Shown here in pieces: positions 1 through 9,113 of a stretch of DNA of 13,982 bases (its first letter is position 1; every line of letters begins with the position of its first letter). Below the pieces are notes generated by a model, which was not told the DNA's origin, made no database searches, and saw nothing but the letters and a program-made list of their open reading frames with translations. The DNA is from WHSW01 sp036794585 (lineage in GTDB: Bacteria > Actinomycetota > Thermoleophilia > Solirubrobacterales > 70-9), in contig DAIRGH010000081.1 in NCBI GenBank assembly GCA_036794585.1, positions 1 through 13,982 on the forward strand, written 5' to 3'. The position numbers and the translations under genes were made by a program.

Positions 1-2618
<2,618 letters not shown>

Positions 2619-2651
2619 CCGCCGTCCGAACAACAACGGGCAAGTAGGGGA

Positions 2652-2668
2652 GCACCCCCGGCGGGTGC
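2652..2668 (+). terminator. GC-rich hairpin after rpoC, possible terminator without U tract
   Basis: A 6-bp perfect stem (GCACCC 2652-2657 pairing with GGGTGC 2663-2668, loop CCGGC) lies 34 nt after the rpoC stop. No T run follows. Its 3' arm shares bases 2665-2668 with the 5' arm of the longer palindrome that follows, so in RNA the two structures compete. The role as terminator is inferred from position and stem strength. Confidence 0.4.
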
Positions 2669-2703
2669 GGGGTTATGGGTCGTATGGACCCACAACCCCG
2701 CAC
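2665..2703. repeat. Palindromic repeat, copy 1 (behind rpoC, over the start of the DUF559 gene)
   Basis: The left arm GTGCGGGGTTATGGGTC (2665-2681) pairs with 2687-2703 over 17 positions with one mismatch, around the loop GTATG (2682-2686). A second copy lies at 10819-10853 in inverted orientation. The 35-nt cores differ at only two positions, and the loop there is CATAC, the exact reverse complement. Two near-identical long hairpins in unrelated intergenic places indicate a dispersed REP-like element rather than a chance terminator. This copy contains two in-frame ATG codons (2675 and 2684) of the nuclease gene that follows. It could also act as a factor-independent RNA stop for rpoC. Confidence 0.8.
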
Positions 2704-3517
2704 GGCGGACGCTGCGGCCGCTCGGATGGCCGCCAAACAGCACGGAGTCCTCACCTTTACCCAGCTAAAGAACGCTGGTCTCACGCCCACGCAGATACGA
2801 AGCCGCGCACGCAAGGGCCACCTGCACCGCATCCACCGCGGCGTCTACGCGCTCGGCCACGCTGCCCTCAGCGCCCGCGGCCGCTGGATCGCCGCTGTGC
2901 TGGCTTACGGTGACACCGCGGTCCTGAGCCATCGCTCGGCGGCCGAGCTTTGGCAACTGCTCCCTCCACGTGGCGGATTCGTTGATGTGACGGTCCGCAG
3001 CGCCCGCGACAAACGCCCCGGCCTCCGCCTCCACCGCTCCACCTCACTGCCGGGAACCGCGATCACAGCCCGCCACGGCATCAGGGTCACCACCCCCGCC
3101 CGCACCCTGACTGATCTCAAGCGCGTCGTGCCTCCGCACGTCCACCGCAAGGCGATACGCCAGGCCGAGTACCTCGGCCTCCCGCTGGAGGAGCTCACTA
3201 CCGACCACACCCGCTCAGACCTCGAACGCGACTTCCTGCGCCTCTGCCGTCGCCATCACCTGCCCGAGCCCGAGGTCAACGTTCCGATCGGCCCGTTCAC
3301 CGTCGACTTCCTCTGGCGCGACCAGCGCCTGGTCATCGAAACCGATGGCTGGGCAGCGCATCGGGGCAGCCAGGCATTCGAGGACGACCACCAGCGCGAG
3401 CTCGAGCTGCACGCTCGCGGCTTTCGGGTGCGCCGCTTCACCAAGCTCCAGATTCGGGAGCAAGGCGCAGCAGTGGCCCGATCCGTCCGGCGCGAACTCG
3501 CCCTGCCCAGCGCATAA
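2675..3517 (+). CDS. AbiEi-type winged-helix plus DUF559 (Vsr-like) nuclease-domain protein
   Basis: This 280-residue protein has two recognisable parts. Residues 15-60 (KQHGVLTFTQLKNAGLT...HRIHRGVYALG) match the N-terminal winged-helix domain called AbiEi_4 in type IV toxin-antitoxin antitoxins. Residues 180-275 match DUF559, a restriction-endonuclease-like fold related to Vsr. Candidate catalytic residues are E184 (SDLERDF), D211 (FTVDFLW), E222 and D224 (LVIETDG), followed by the usual D..R...L...G..V.RFT pattern. DNA binding and possible cleavage are inferred from these families. No toxin partner of the AbiEii type lies next to it, so a classical toxin-antitoxin role is doubtful. The start is uncertain: ATG at 2675 and 2684 lie inside the palindrome, and ATG at 2726 is just outside it. 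Two ATA codons (IRSRAR, AIRQAE), rare in such a GC-rich genome, hint at recent acquisition. Confidence 0.85.
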   Translation: MGRMDPQPRTADAAAARMAAKQHGVLTFTQLKNAGLTPTQIRSRARKGHLHRIHRGVYALGHAALSARGRWIAAVLAYGDTAVLSHRSAAELWQLLPPRGGFVDVTVRSARDKRPGLRLHRSTSLPGTAITARHGIRVTTPARTLTDLKRVVPPHVHRKAIRQAEYLGLPLEELTTDHTRSDLERDFLRLCRRHHLPEPEVNVPIGPFTVDFLWRDQRLVIETDGWAAHRGSQAFEDDHQRELELHARGFRVRRFTKLQIREQGAAVARSVRRELALPSA

Positions 3518-3526
3518 GCTCGCTAC
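3515..3526 (+). promoter_or_regulatory. -10-like element for a leaderless lysyl oxidase mRNA
   Basis: TAAGCT (3515-3520) fits the TAnnnT pattern of a -10 box and overlaps the TAA stop of the preceding gene. The GTG start at 3527 follows after exactly six bases, where transcription would begin. The same TAAGCT-N6-GTG arrangement recurs at 6661-6673. No convincing -35 box is visible. Confidence 0.45.
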
Positions 3527-4657
3527 GTGGTGCGCCGTAGATGGATCCTGGCCGGCCTGGCGCTGTCAGCGCTCGTCTGGCCGGCTGCGGCGACCGCGCA
3601 GCAGCCGTTGCTCCCGGACCTGACGCCGCTCAAGCTGGTCGACGGCGAGACCGTGGACGTGTACTTCGACGGCGGGCGCACGATTCTCGACGTCGGCTTT
3701 CGCGCTCCCAACATCGGCGACGGGCCGCTCGAGCTCGTGCCGCTCCCCGAGCCGCCTGCCGGGGATCCGGCGGCCGACTGCGACGGCGACGGCGACGCCG
3801 CCAACGACCGCCCGGAGCGCCAGAACGTCTATCTCGACGAGGACGGCAACGGCGTCTTCGACCGGAGCACTGACACCACGGTCGAAGCGCGGGGCGGCGG
3901 ATGCTCGGTCTTTCACCCGGCACACAACCACTGGCACGCGGCGGTGATGAGCGTGGACCTCATCAGCCTCGACTCCGGCCAGCAGGCCGGCGCGCTCGAC
4001 AAGCTCACCTTCTGCGTGGTCGACCTGGTGCCCTTCGACCTCTCCCTGCCCGGTTTCGACCCCGATCCCTATTACGCCGCCTGCTCTCCCACCGACCCTG
4101 AGGGCATCTCTCCGGGCTGGTACGACGAGTACTCGGTCGGCCTCGCCGGCCAGCAGCTCGACGTCACCGACCTGGAGGCCGGCTCCTACTGCGTGCGCCA
4201 GGTCCTCGACAGCACGCACTCGATCGACGAGCTCGACGACGCGAACAACGTCGCCGAGACGCGCATCGACATGGATCCCGCCACCAGCGCCCTGCAGGTG
4301 CGCTCGGACGCCTGCGCGGTCGCCACGCAAGGGGGGCCTCCCGTCGTCGACTCGACGGCCCCGGACACGACCCTGCTCTACTCGCCGAGGCCGCGGTTCA
4401 AGACTCTGCACCGGTGGGTGACGGTGCGCTTCGATTTCGGCGCCGCCGAGCCCAACTCGACTCTCGAGTGCTCGATCGACGGAGGTTCGTTCGCCTCATG
4501 CAGCTCGCCCGTCGAGGCCCGGCTGCGCGCCCGCAGGGGAACCTGGACCGATCACTCCTTCCAGGTCCGGGCGCTCGACGCGGCCGGCAACGCCGACACC
4601 TCGCCGGCGAGCTGGACGGGCCAGGTCAAGCGCAGGAAGAAGAACCAGGACGGCTAA
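3527..4657 (+). CDS. Secreted lysyl oxidase family protein with C-terminal Ig-like domain
   Basis: This 376-residue exported protein starts at GTG 3527 (GTG 3530 is an alternative). Residues 1-24 form a signal peptide ending in ATA-QQ. The central domain matches copper amine oxidases of the lysyl oxidase family. It has a His cluster H130-PAH-N-H-W-H137 for Cu2+, then DKLTFCVVD (K159), then GISPGWYDEYSVG (Y199, Y202), then DVTDLEAGSYCVRQVLD and the DDANNVAETRID ending. These align in order with the human LOX segments HKASFCLED, LSPGCYDTYG and IDITDVKPGNY, so K159 and one of the two Tyr can form the lysyl-tyrosylquinone cofactor. Family members oxidise peptidyl-Lys or other amines to aldehydes. 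Residues 278-368 (STAPDTT ... VRALDAAGNAD.SPASW) form an Ig-like domain typical of actinobacterial surface proteins. An Asp-rich stretch at about 84-107 may bind Ca2+. The next gene encodes a Lys-rich secreted protein. Confidence 0.85.
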   Translation: MVRRRWILAGLALSALVWPAAATAQQPLLPDLTPLKLVDGETVDVYFDGGRTILDVGFRAPNIGDGPLELVPLPEPPAGDPAADCDGDGDAANDRPERQNVYLDEDGNGVFDRSTDTTVEARGGGCSVFHPAHNHWHAAVMSVDLISLDSGQQAGALDKLTFCVVDLVPFDLSLPGFDPDPYYAACSPTDPEGISPGWYDEYSVGLAGQQLDVTDLEAGSYCVRQVLDSTHSIDELDDANNVAETRIDMDPATSALQVRSDACAVATQGGPPVVDSTAPDTTLLYSPRPRFKTLHRWVTVRFDFGAAEPNSTLECSIDGGSFASCSSPVEARLRARRGTWTDHSFQVRALDAAGNADTSPASWTGQVKRRKKNQDG

Positions 4658-4693
4658 GCCAGCTGGCGATCGCCGGGCACTCGCGAGATCGCC

Positions 4694-4723
4694 TTGACGC
4701 GGCGGGTCGAGATTGGTTAGGTT
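4694..4723 (+). promoter_or_regulatory. Sigma-70-type promoter for the choice-of-anchor L protein
   Basis: TTGACG (4694-4699) and TAGGTT (4718-4723) are separated by 18 bases, a good match to a housekeeping -35/-10 pair. Transcription would start near 4730, which gives a leader of about 67 nt. GGAGG at 4785-4789 then lies 7 bases before ATG 4797. This gene thus has a classical leader, unlike its neighbours. Confidence 0.6.
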
Positions 4724-4796
4724 GTGCTCAAAGGGGGTCGGAGGAGGACGATCGCCCACCTCCGTGTGTCGGCGGAAGGAGCATGGAGGCAGGCAT

Positions 4797-6620
4797 ATGT
4801 TCGGTCGGTTTGCGGCGGAGTCGGGTCGGGCGACGAGCATGCGGCGGTTTTCGTTGCCGGCGCTCGTGCTGACCGGAGCCTTGACGTTCTTCCTGCTGAA
4901 CGGCGCCACCGCGAACGCGGTGGTGACCGGGAGCGACGACGCGGTCACGGTCGCGAATTCGATCAGCGACGCCTCCCCCGGGCTTCAGACCGGTGCCTCG
5001 TTCACCATTGCCGGCCCCGTCAGCCAGTGCGCCAACGGCTCCGACGACGATGGCAACGGACTCGTCGATCTGAACGATCCGGGCTGCGAGAACGCCTCCG
5101 ACGACAGCGAGGAGCCCGGCTTCGGTGGGGTGTTCGGTGTGCCCGAATGCCAGAACGGCGAGGACGACGACGGCGACAACGCGACGGACTTCGCCGGGTT
5201 CCCCAGCTCTCCCGACGCGCAGTGCGCCTCGGCGACCGACACCGACGAATCCGTGGCCGGCGACCAGGACACGGAGTGCGAGACGGCGACCGAGGACGAC
5301 GGCGACACCGACGGTGGTACCTTCGCCGCCGGCGATCCGGAGTGCACGTCCGCCGACGACAACGACGAGTTTGACGAGGAGGAGTGCGGCGACGGCGTCG
5401 ACAACGACAGCGAGGGCGGCGCCGACCTGACTGATCCCGGCTGCTCGTTCCCCTACGACGGCGACGAGAGCTCCAATAACCCCGTGCCTGCCGCCGCGGT
5501 GAACCCCGCCGGCGTCTCCAACTCGCCTCTGGCGGCCTTCCCGACCGCCGGCAGCACGTTCGGCGTGCTGACGAGCGGTGACTCCGAGCTCGCCGACGAC
5601 CCCAACAACGACGGCGGATCGGGAGAGGACAACGGCGGCCAGGGGTACGGCGAGGCGTATGACCCGCTGACGCTGAAGATCGACATCAACGTTCCGGCGG
5701 GCGCCAACTGCGTCGGCTTCGACTTCCGCTTCCTCTCCGAGGAGTTTCCCGAGTTCGTCAACGCGGGATTCAACGACGCCTTCGTCGCCCAGCTCGATCA
5801 GCTGTCGGTGAACGTCACCGGCCAGAGCATCACGGCTCCCGGCGACTTCGCCGCGGGCGCCGGCGACAAGATCTCGGTCGACAGCGCCGGTCCGAGCGGA
5901 ATGAGCGACATCTTCTCCACCGGCACGACGTACGACGGAGCGACGCCGAAGCTGGTTGCACGTACCCCGGTGGGCCCGGGCGCGCACTCGGTATTCCTGA
6001 CGATCTTCGACGCCGGAGACGGCGTCCTCGACTCCGCGGTCTTCGTCGACAACCTGCGGGTGACGACGGAGGCGCCCGGCGACTGCAAGTCGCTGTCGCT
6101 GGAGCCGTTCGAGGGCAAGAGCGGGGTTACGCTCACCGGCGACCCCGCCAACCTGCTGGCCCTCTCGAAGGACCTGAGCACCCTCTCGTTCCCCGCGCAC
6201 TGCAACCTGCCGGCCGGCAACGAGATCAACTGCAACATCAACTTCGGCTTCTCCTTCACGCCGTCGAGCGCAAACACCGCGCGGACGCTGCGGGCGAAGA
6301 CGACGCCGCTGGCGTCCGGCAGCGCGAGCATTCCCGCGGGCACGACACAGCAGGTGACGCTGCCGATTACGCCTGAGGGCAAGAAAGCCGTCCAGGCGGC
6401 GATCGACAAGCCCGCGAAGCTGAAGAAGCAGGCGAAGAGGCTGCTGAAGAAGGCGAAGGACGCTGAGGGCGACAAGGCTCAGAAGCTGCGGAAGAAGGCG
6501 AAGAAGCTGAAGAAGCAGGCGAAGGCGCTGAAGAAGCAGTCGCTGGGAACGGTGACGGCGACGATCACGAACCCGTCGAACGGCGCCACCGACATCCTGA
6601 GCCTGACGCTCCCTCGGTAG
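4797..6620 (+). CDS. Secreted Asp/Cys-rich protein with choice-of-anchor L domain and Lys-rich segment
   Basis: This 607-residue exported protein was started at ATG 4797 because GGAGG stands 7 bases before it and the signal peptide then looks normal (MRRFSLPALVLTGALTFF..., cut after ATANA41). The frame is open back to GTG 4713, which lies inside the promoter. Residues 78-225 hold four modules, each with a Cys pair (C78/C97, C118/C143, C161/C183, C197/C216) around acidic Asp loops such as NGSDDDGNGLVDLNDPGC, as in Ca2+-binding surface repeats. Residues 230-425 match the choice-of-anchor L domain (FDFRFLSEEFPEFVNAGFNDAF, FVDNLRV). The C-terminal part is beta-rich with a helical insert at about 538-581 holding 19 Lys in 44 residues. 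No LPXTG motif or terminal membrane helix is seen, so the attachment mode is unknown. A structural or adhesive surface role is inferred. It follows the lysyl oxidase gene but has its own promoter. Confidence 0.85.
   Translation: MFGRFAAESGRATSMRRFSLPALVLTGALTFFLLNGATANAVVTGSDDAVTVANSISDASPGLQTGASFTIAGPVSQCANGSDDDGNGLVDLNDPGCENASDDSEEPGFGGVFGVPECQNGEDDDGDNATDFAGFPSSPDAQCASATDTDESVAGDQDTECETATEDDGDTDGGTFAAGDPECTSADDNDEFDEEECGDGVDNDSEGGADLTDPGCSFPYDGDESSNNPVPAAAVNPAGVSNSPLAAFPTAGSTFGVLTSGDSELADDPNNDGGSGEDNGGQGYGEAYDPLTLKIDINVPAGANCVGFDFRFLSEEFPEFVNAGFNDAFVAQLDQLSVNVTGQSITAPGDFAAGAGDKISVDSAGPSGMSDIFSTGTTYDGATPKLVARTPVGPGAHSVFLTIFDAGDGVLDSAVFVDNLRVTTEAPGDCKSLSLEPFEGKSGVTLTGDPANLLALSKDLSTLSFPAHCNLPAGNEINCNINFGFSFTPSSANTARTLRAKTTPLASGSASIPAGTTQQVTLPITPEGKKAVQAAIDKPAKLKKQAKRLLKKAKDAEGDKAQKLRKKAKKLKKQAKALKKQSLGTVTATITNPSNGATDILSLTLPR
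6417..6524 (+). repeat. In-frame direct repeat in the Lys-rich coding segment
   Basis: A 21-base sequence at 6417-6437 recurs identically at 6504-6524. The offset is 87 bases, or 29 codons. Both copies encode the same KLKKQAK stretch in the Lys-rich helix. The helix therefore grew by internal duplication, or is kept uniform by recombination. Confidence 0.7.
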
Positions 6621-6632
6621 AGCCGACGAGCA

Positions 6633-6659
6633 GGCCTGCGGCGCCGTGCGTCGCAGGCC
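6633..6659 (+). terminator. Strong hairpin after the choice-of-anchor gene, probable terminator without U tract
   Basis: GGCCTGCG (6633-6640) pairs with CGCAGGCC (6652-6659). The stem extends inward through one G-T wobble and three more GC pairs to a CGT loop at 6645-6647, 12 pairs in all. It begins 12 nt after the stop at 6620 and ends one base before the TAAGCT promoter-like box of the next gene, so it separates two transcription units. No T run follows. Confidence 0.6.
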
Positions 6660-6660
6660 G

Positions 6661-6672
6661 TAAGCTCACCCT
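6661..6672 (+). promoter_or_regulatory. -10-like element for a leaderless cystathionine beta-synthase mRNA
   Basis: TAAGCT (6661-6666) followed by six bases and GTG at 6673 repeats exactly the layout seen at 3515-3527. The presumed start point coincides with the start codon, and there is no Shine-Dalgarno sequence. No -35 box is evident; the upstream space is taken by the hairpin at 6633-6659. Confidence 0.5.
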
Positions 6673-8043
6673 GTGACCGCCGACTCCGGCGAGATCCGCG
6701 ACTCCGTGCTCGAGCTGATCGGCGAGACGCCGCTCGTTCGGCTGTCGCGACTCGAGCCCGGGCTGCGGACGCCGCTCGTCGCCAAGGTCGAGTACATGAA
6801 CCCGGGAGGCTCGGTCAAGGACCGCGCCGCGATCTCGATGATCGAGGCTGCCGAGGCCGCGGGCAAGCTGAAGCCAGGCGGCACGCTCGTCGAGCCCACC
6901 TCCGGCAACACCGGCATCGGCCTCGCGATGGCGGCGTCGCTTCGCGGCTACAAGGTGATCGCGGTGATGCCCGACAAGATGAGCCGCGAGAAGATCGACA
7001 CCCTGCGCGCTTACGGCGCCGAGGTGGTGGTCTGCCCCACCGCGGTCGAGCCCGACGACCCACGCTCGTACTACCGGGTCGCCGACCGGCTCACCGAGGA
7101 GATCCCGGGCGCCTTTCAGCCCAACCAGTACTTCAACCAGGCCAATCCCGAGGCTCATTACCGCTCGACCGGCCCCGAGGTCTGGCGCCAGAGCGGCGGC
7201 CGCGTCACTCACCTGGTGGTTGCCGTCGGCACCGGGGGCACGATCAGCGGTGTCGGGCGCTACCTCAAAGAGCAGAACCCCGAGATCGAAGTGGTCGGCG
7301 CCGACCCCGAGGGCTCGATCTACTCCGGCGGCCCGGTCCACCCCTACCGGGTCGAGGGCATCGGCGAGGACTTCTGGCCCGAGAGCCTCGATCAGTCGGT
7401 GATCGACCGCTACATCACGGTCTCGGACGGCGACTCGTTCCTGATGGCTCGCCGTCTCGTCGGCCGCGAGGGCCTGTTCGCCGGCGGCTCGACCGGCACC
7501 GCGCTGGTCGCCGCGGTCCAGGTGGCGCGTGAGCTCGACGACCCCGAGGCGATGGTGCTCACGATCATTCCCGACGGCGGCCGGCCCTACGTGTCGAAGG
7601 TCTTCAACGATTCGTGGATGCGGGAATACGGCTACCTCGGCGACGAGGACGCGCTCACCGTCGGTGAAGTCATCCGGTCTCGCGGGCGGCCCCGCCCGAT
7701 GCTGACGGTGGGCAGCCACGACACGGTCGGCCGCGTGCTGGAGCTGATGCGCGAGCACGGCGTCTCCCAGGTGCCGGTGGTCTCCGGCGAGGACGGCCGG
7801 GCCTTCGTCGGCACGGTGAGCGAGCGCAGCCTGCTGATGGCGTCGGCCGAGCATCCGGGGATCCTCGGCGACCCCGTGACCGAGGTGATCGAACCGCCGC
7901 TGCCCGAGCTCGCGGCCGAGAGCCCGGTCAGCGAGGCGATCCACTTGATCCTGGGCGAGCGCAGGCCGGTGATCGTCGTCGACAACGGGCGCGCGCTCGG
8001 GATCCTCGCCTCGGTCGACCTGATCGAGGCGCTCAACGCGTGA
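6673..8043 (+). CDS. cbs: Cystathionine beta-synthase
   Basis: This 456-residue PLP enzyme joins homocysteine and serine into cystathionine, the first step of reverse transsulfuration to cysteine. The fold type II core covers residues 1-320. K49 in NPGGSVKDR is the Schiff-base lysine, PTSGNTG (75-81) binds the substrate carboxylate, and GTGGTISG (186-193) is the glycine loop for the PLP phosphate. GRPYVSKVFNDSWM (303-316) is typical of CBS rather than of plain cysteine synthase. Residues about 335-456 form a pair of CBS regulatory domains (VGRVLELMREHGVSQVPVV; EAIHLILGERRPVIVVD). That architecture matches the mycobacterial Cbs enzyme. The heme-binding N-terminal extension of animal enzymes is absent. 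The GTG start at 6673 is supported by the -10-like box in front. The stop overlaps the start of the next gene by four bases, so the two are translated together. Confidence 0.93.
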   Translation: MTADSGEIRDSVLELIGETPLVRLSRLEPGLRTPLVAKVEYMNPGGSVKDRAAISMIEAAEAAGKLKPGGTLVEPTSGNTGIGLAMAASLRGYKVIAVMPDKMSREKIDTLRAYGAEVVVCPTAVEPDDPRSYYRVADRLTEEIPGAFQPNQYFNQANPEAHYRSTGPEVWRQSGGRVTHLVVAVGTGGTISGVGRYLKEQNPEIEVVGADPEGSIYSGGPVHPYRVEGIGEDFWPESLDQSVIDRYITVSDGDSFLMARRLVGREGLFAGGSTGTALVAAVQVARELDDPEAMVLTIIPDGGRPYVSKVFNDSWMREYGYLGDEDALTVGEVIRSRGRPRPMLTVGSHDTVGRVLELMREHGVSQVPVVSGEDGRAFVGTVSERSLLMASAEHPGILGDPVTEVIEPPLPELAAESPVSEAIHLILGERRPVIVVDNGRALGILASVDLIEALNA

Positions 8044-9113
8044 GCAGGCGCATGGACACCCGCGTCGTGCACGCGGGGCTCGAGCCCGACCCGACCTACG
8101 GCTCGGTGATCCCGCCGATCCACCAAACCTCGACCTTCGTCCAGCCGGCCCCCGGTGAGTTCGTCGAGGACTACGACTACGCGCGCTCGGCGAACCCGAC
8201 CCGCGCGGCGCTCGAGCGCGCGCTCGGCGAGCTCGAGGGCGGCCATGCAACGGCCTACTCCAGTGGCATGGCAGCGACCCACGCGCTGCTCACGGCGGCG
8301 CTCGACGCCGGCGATCACATCGTGCTGCCGCTCGACCTCTACGGCGGCACCTACCGGCTCGTCGACAAGGTCCTCACCCGGTTCGGCCTCGCTTACGACC
8401 TCGTCGACCAGTGCGAGATCGACTCCGTGCGCGCGGCACTGCGCCCCGAGACCAAGCTGATCTGGGTCGAGACTCCCACCAACCCGCTGCTCAACGAGGT
8501 CGACATCGCCGGGGTGGTCGAGGCGGCCGAGGGCCGCCAGGTCGTCGTCGACAACACCTTCGCCACGCCGATCGTGCAGCGGCCGCTGGAGCTGGGCGCG
8601 ACCGCGGTCGTGCACTCGACCACCAAGTACCTGGGCGGGCACTCCGACGTCGTCGGCGGCGCCGTGATCTGCGCCTCAGAGGAGCTTCACGAGCGCGCGC
8701 GCTTCGTCCAGAACGCGGTCGGCGCGGTCCCGGGCCCGTTCGACTGCTTCCTCGTCCATCGCGGGCTGCGCACTCTCGCCCTGCGAGTCGCCCGTCACTC
8801 CGAGAACGGCGCCGCGGTGAGCGAGTGGCTGCGCGGCCAGGCCGGGGTCGAGGACGTGCGCTGGCCGGGCTTCGGCGGCATGGTCTCGTTCCGCCATCCC
8901 GACGCCGTCGAAATCGTCGCCAGGACAGAGATCTTCTCGCTCGCCGAGTCGCTCGGCGGGGTCGAGTCGCTGCTCGAGGTCCCCGAGGCGATGACCCACC
9001 AATCGGTCGCCGGCTCCGCCGCCGCGGTCCCGGCCGACCTGATCAGGCTCTCCTGCGGAATCGAGGCCGCCGAGGACCTGATCGCCGACCTCGAACAGGC
9101 GCTAGCGAACTGA
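8040..9113 (+). CDS. Cystathionine gamma-lyase / gamma-synthase (PLP, Cys/Met metabolism family)
   Basis: This 357-residue fold type I PLP enzyme most likely cleaves the cystathionine made by the preceding gene into cysteine, ammonia and 2-oxobutyrate. The gamma-synthase reaction with activated homoserine cannot be excluded. YARSANPTR (47-55), YSSGMAA (73-79), D171 in VVVDNTFATP and the Schiff-base lysine K196 in STTKYLGGHSD are all present. The C-terminal region FSLAESLGGVESLLEVP...MTHQSV and RLSCGIE is typical. The protein is about 20 residues shorter than usual. Family members carry a segment like PGL.SHP.HELA.RQM between the V.YPG and GFGGM motifs, while here WPG runs straight into FGGMVSF (275-283). 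GTG 8040 shares GTGA with the stop of cbs; ATG 8052 is an alternative start that keeps all motifs. Confidence 0.9.
   Translation: MSRRMDTRVVHAGLEPDPTYGSVIPPIHQTSTFVQPAPGEFVEDYDYARSANPTRAALERALGELEGGHATAYSSGMAATHALLTAALDAGDHIVLPLDLYGGTYRLVDKVLTRFGLAYDLVDQCEIDSVRAALRPETKLIWVETPTNPLLNEVDIAGVVEAAEGRQVVVDNTFATPIVQRPLELGATAVVHSTTKYLGGHSDVVGGAVICASEELHERARFVQNAVGAVPGPFDCFLVHRGLRTLALRVARHSENGAAVSEWLRGQAGVEDVRWPGFGGMVSFRHPDAVEIVARTEIFSLAESLGGVESLLEVPEAMTHQSVAGSAAAVPADLIRLSCGIEAAEDLIADLEQALAN

Noticed and set aside
2675..3517. Classical AbiE toxin-antitoxin locus
   Set aside because: There is an AbiEi-type winged helix but no AbiEii nucleotidyltransferase gene on either side, and the C-terminal half is DUF559 instead.
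3566..4411. Minus-strand ORF opposite the lysyl oxidase gene
   Set aside because: Its composition is typical of antisense reading in GC-rich DNA, with no promoter or ribosome site. The plus strand is clearly coding.
4713..4796. Earlier GTG start (28 codons more) for the choice-of-anchor protein
   Set aside because: It falls within the -10 region and would put a charged stretch before the signal peptide. ATG 4797 has a well-spaced GGAGG.
4728..6200. Long minus-strand ORF of 490 codons opposite the choice-of-anchor gene
   Set aside because: It is Arg/Val/Gly-rich with no domain. The plus strand here encodes a protein with a signal peptide, Cys modules and a known domain. It is a GC-skew shadow.
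6565..8250. Minus-strand ORF of 561 codons opposite cbs
   Set aside because: It shows Arg/His/Asp-rich low-complexity translation with no motif, and the plus strand has complete CBS motifs throughout.
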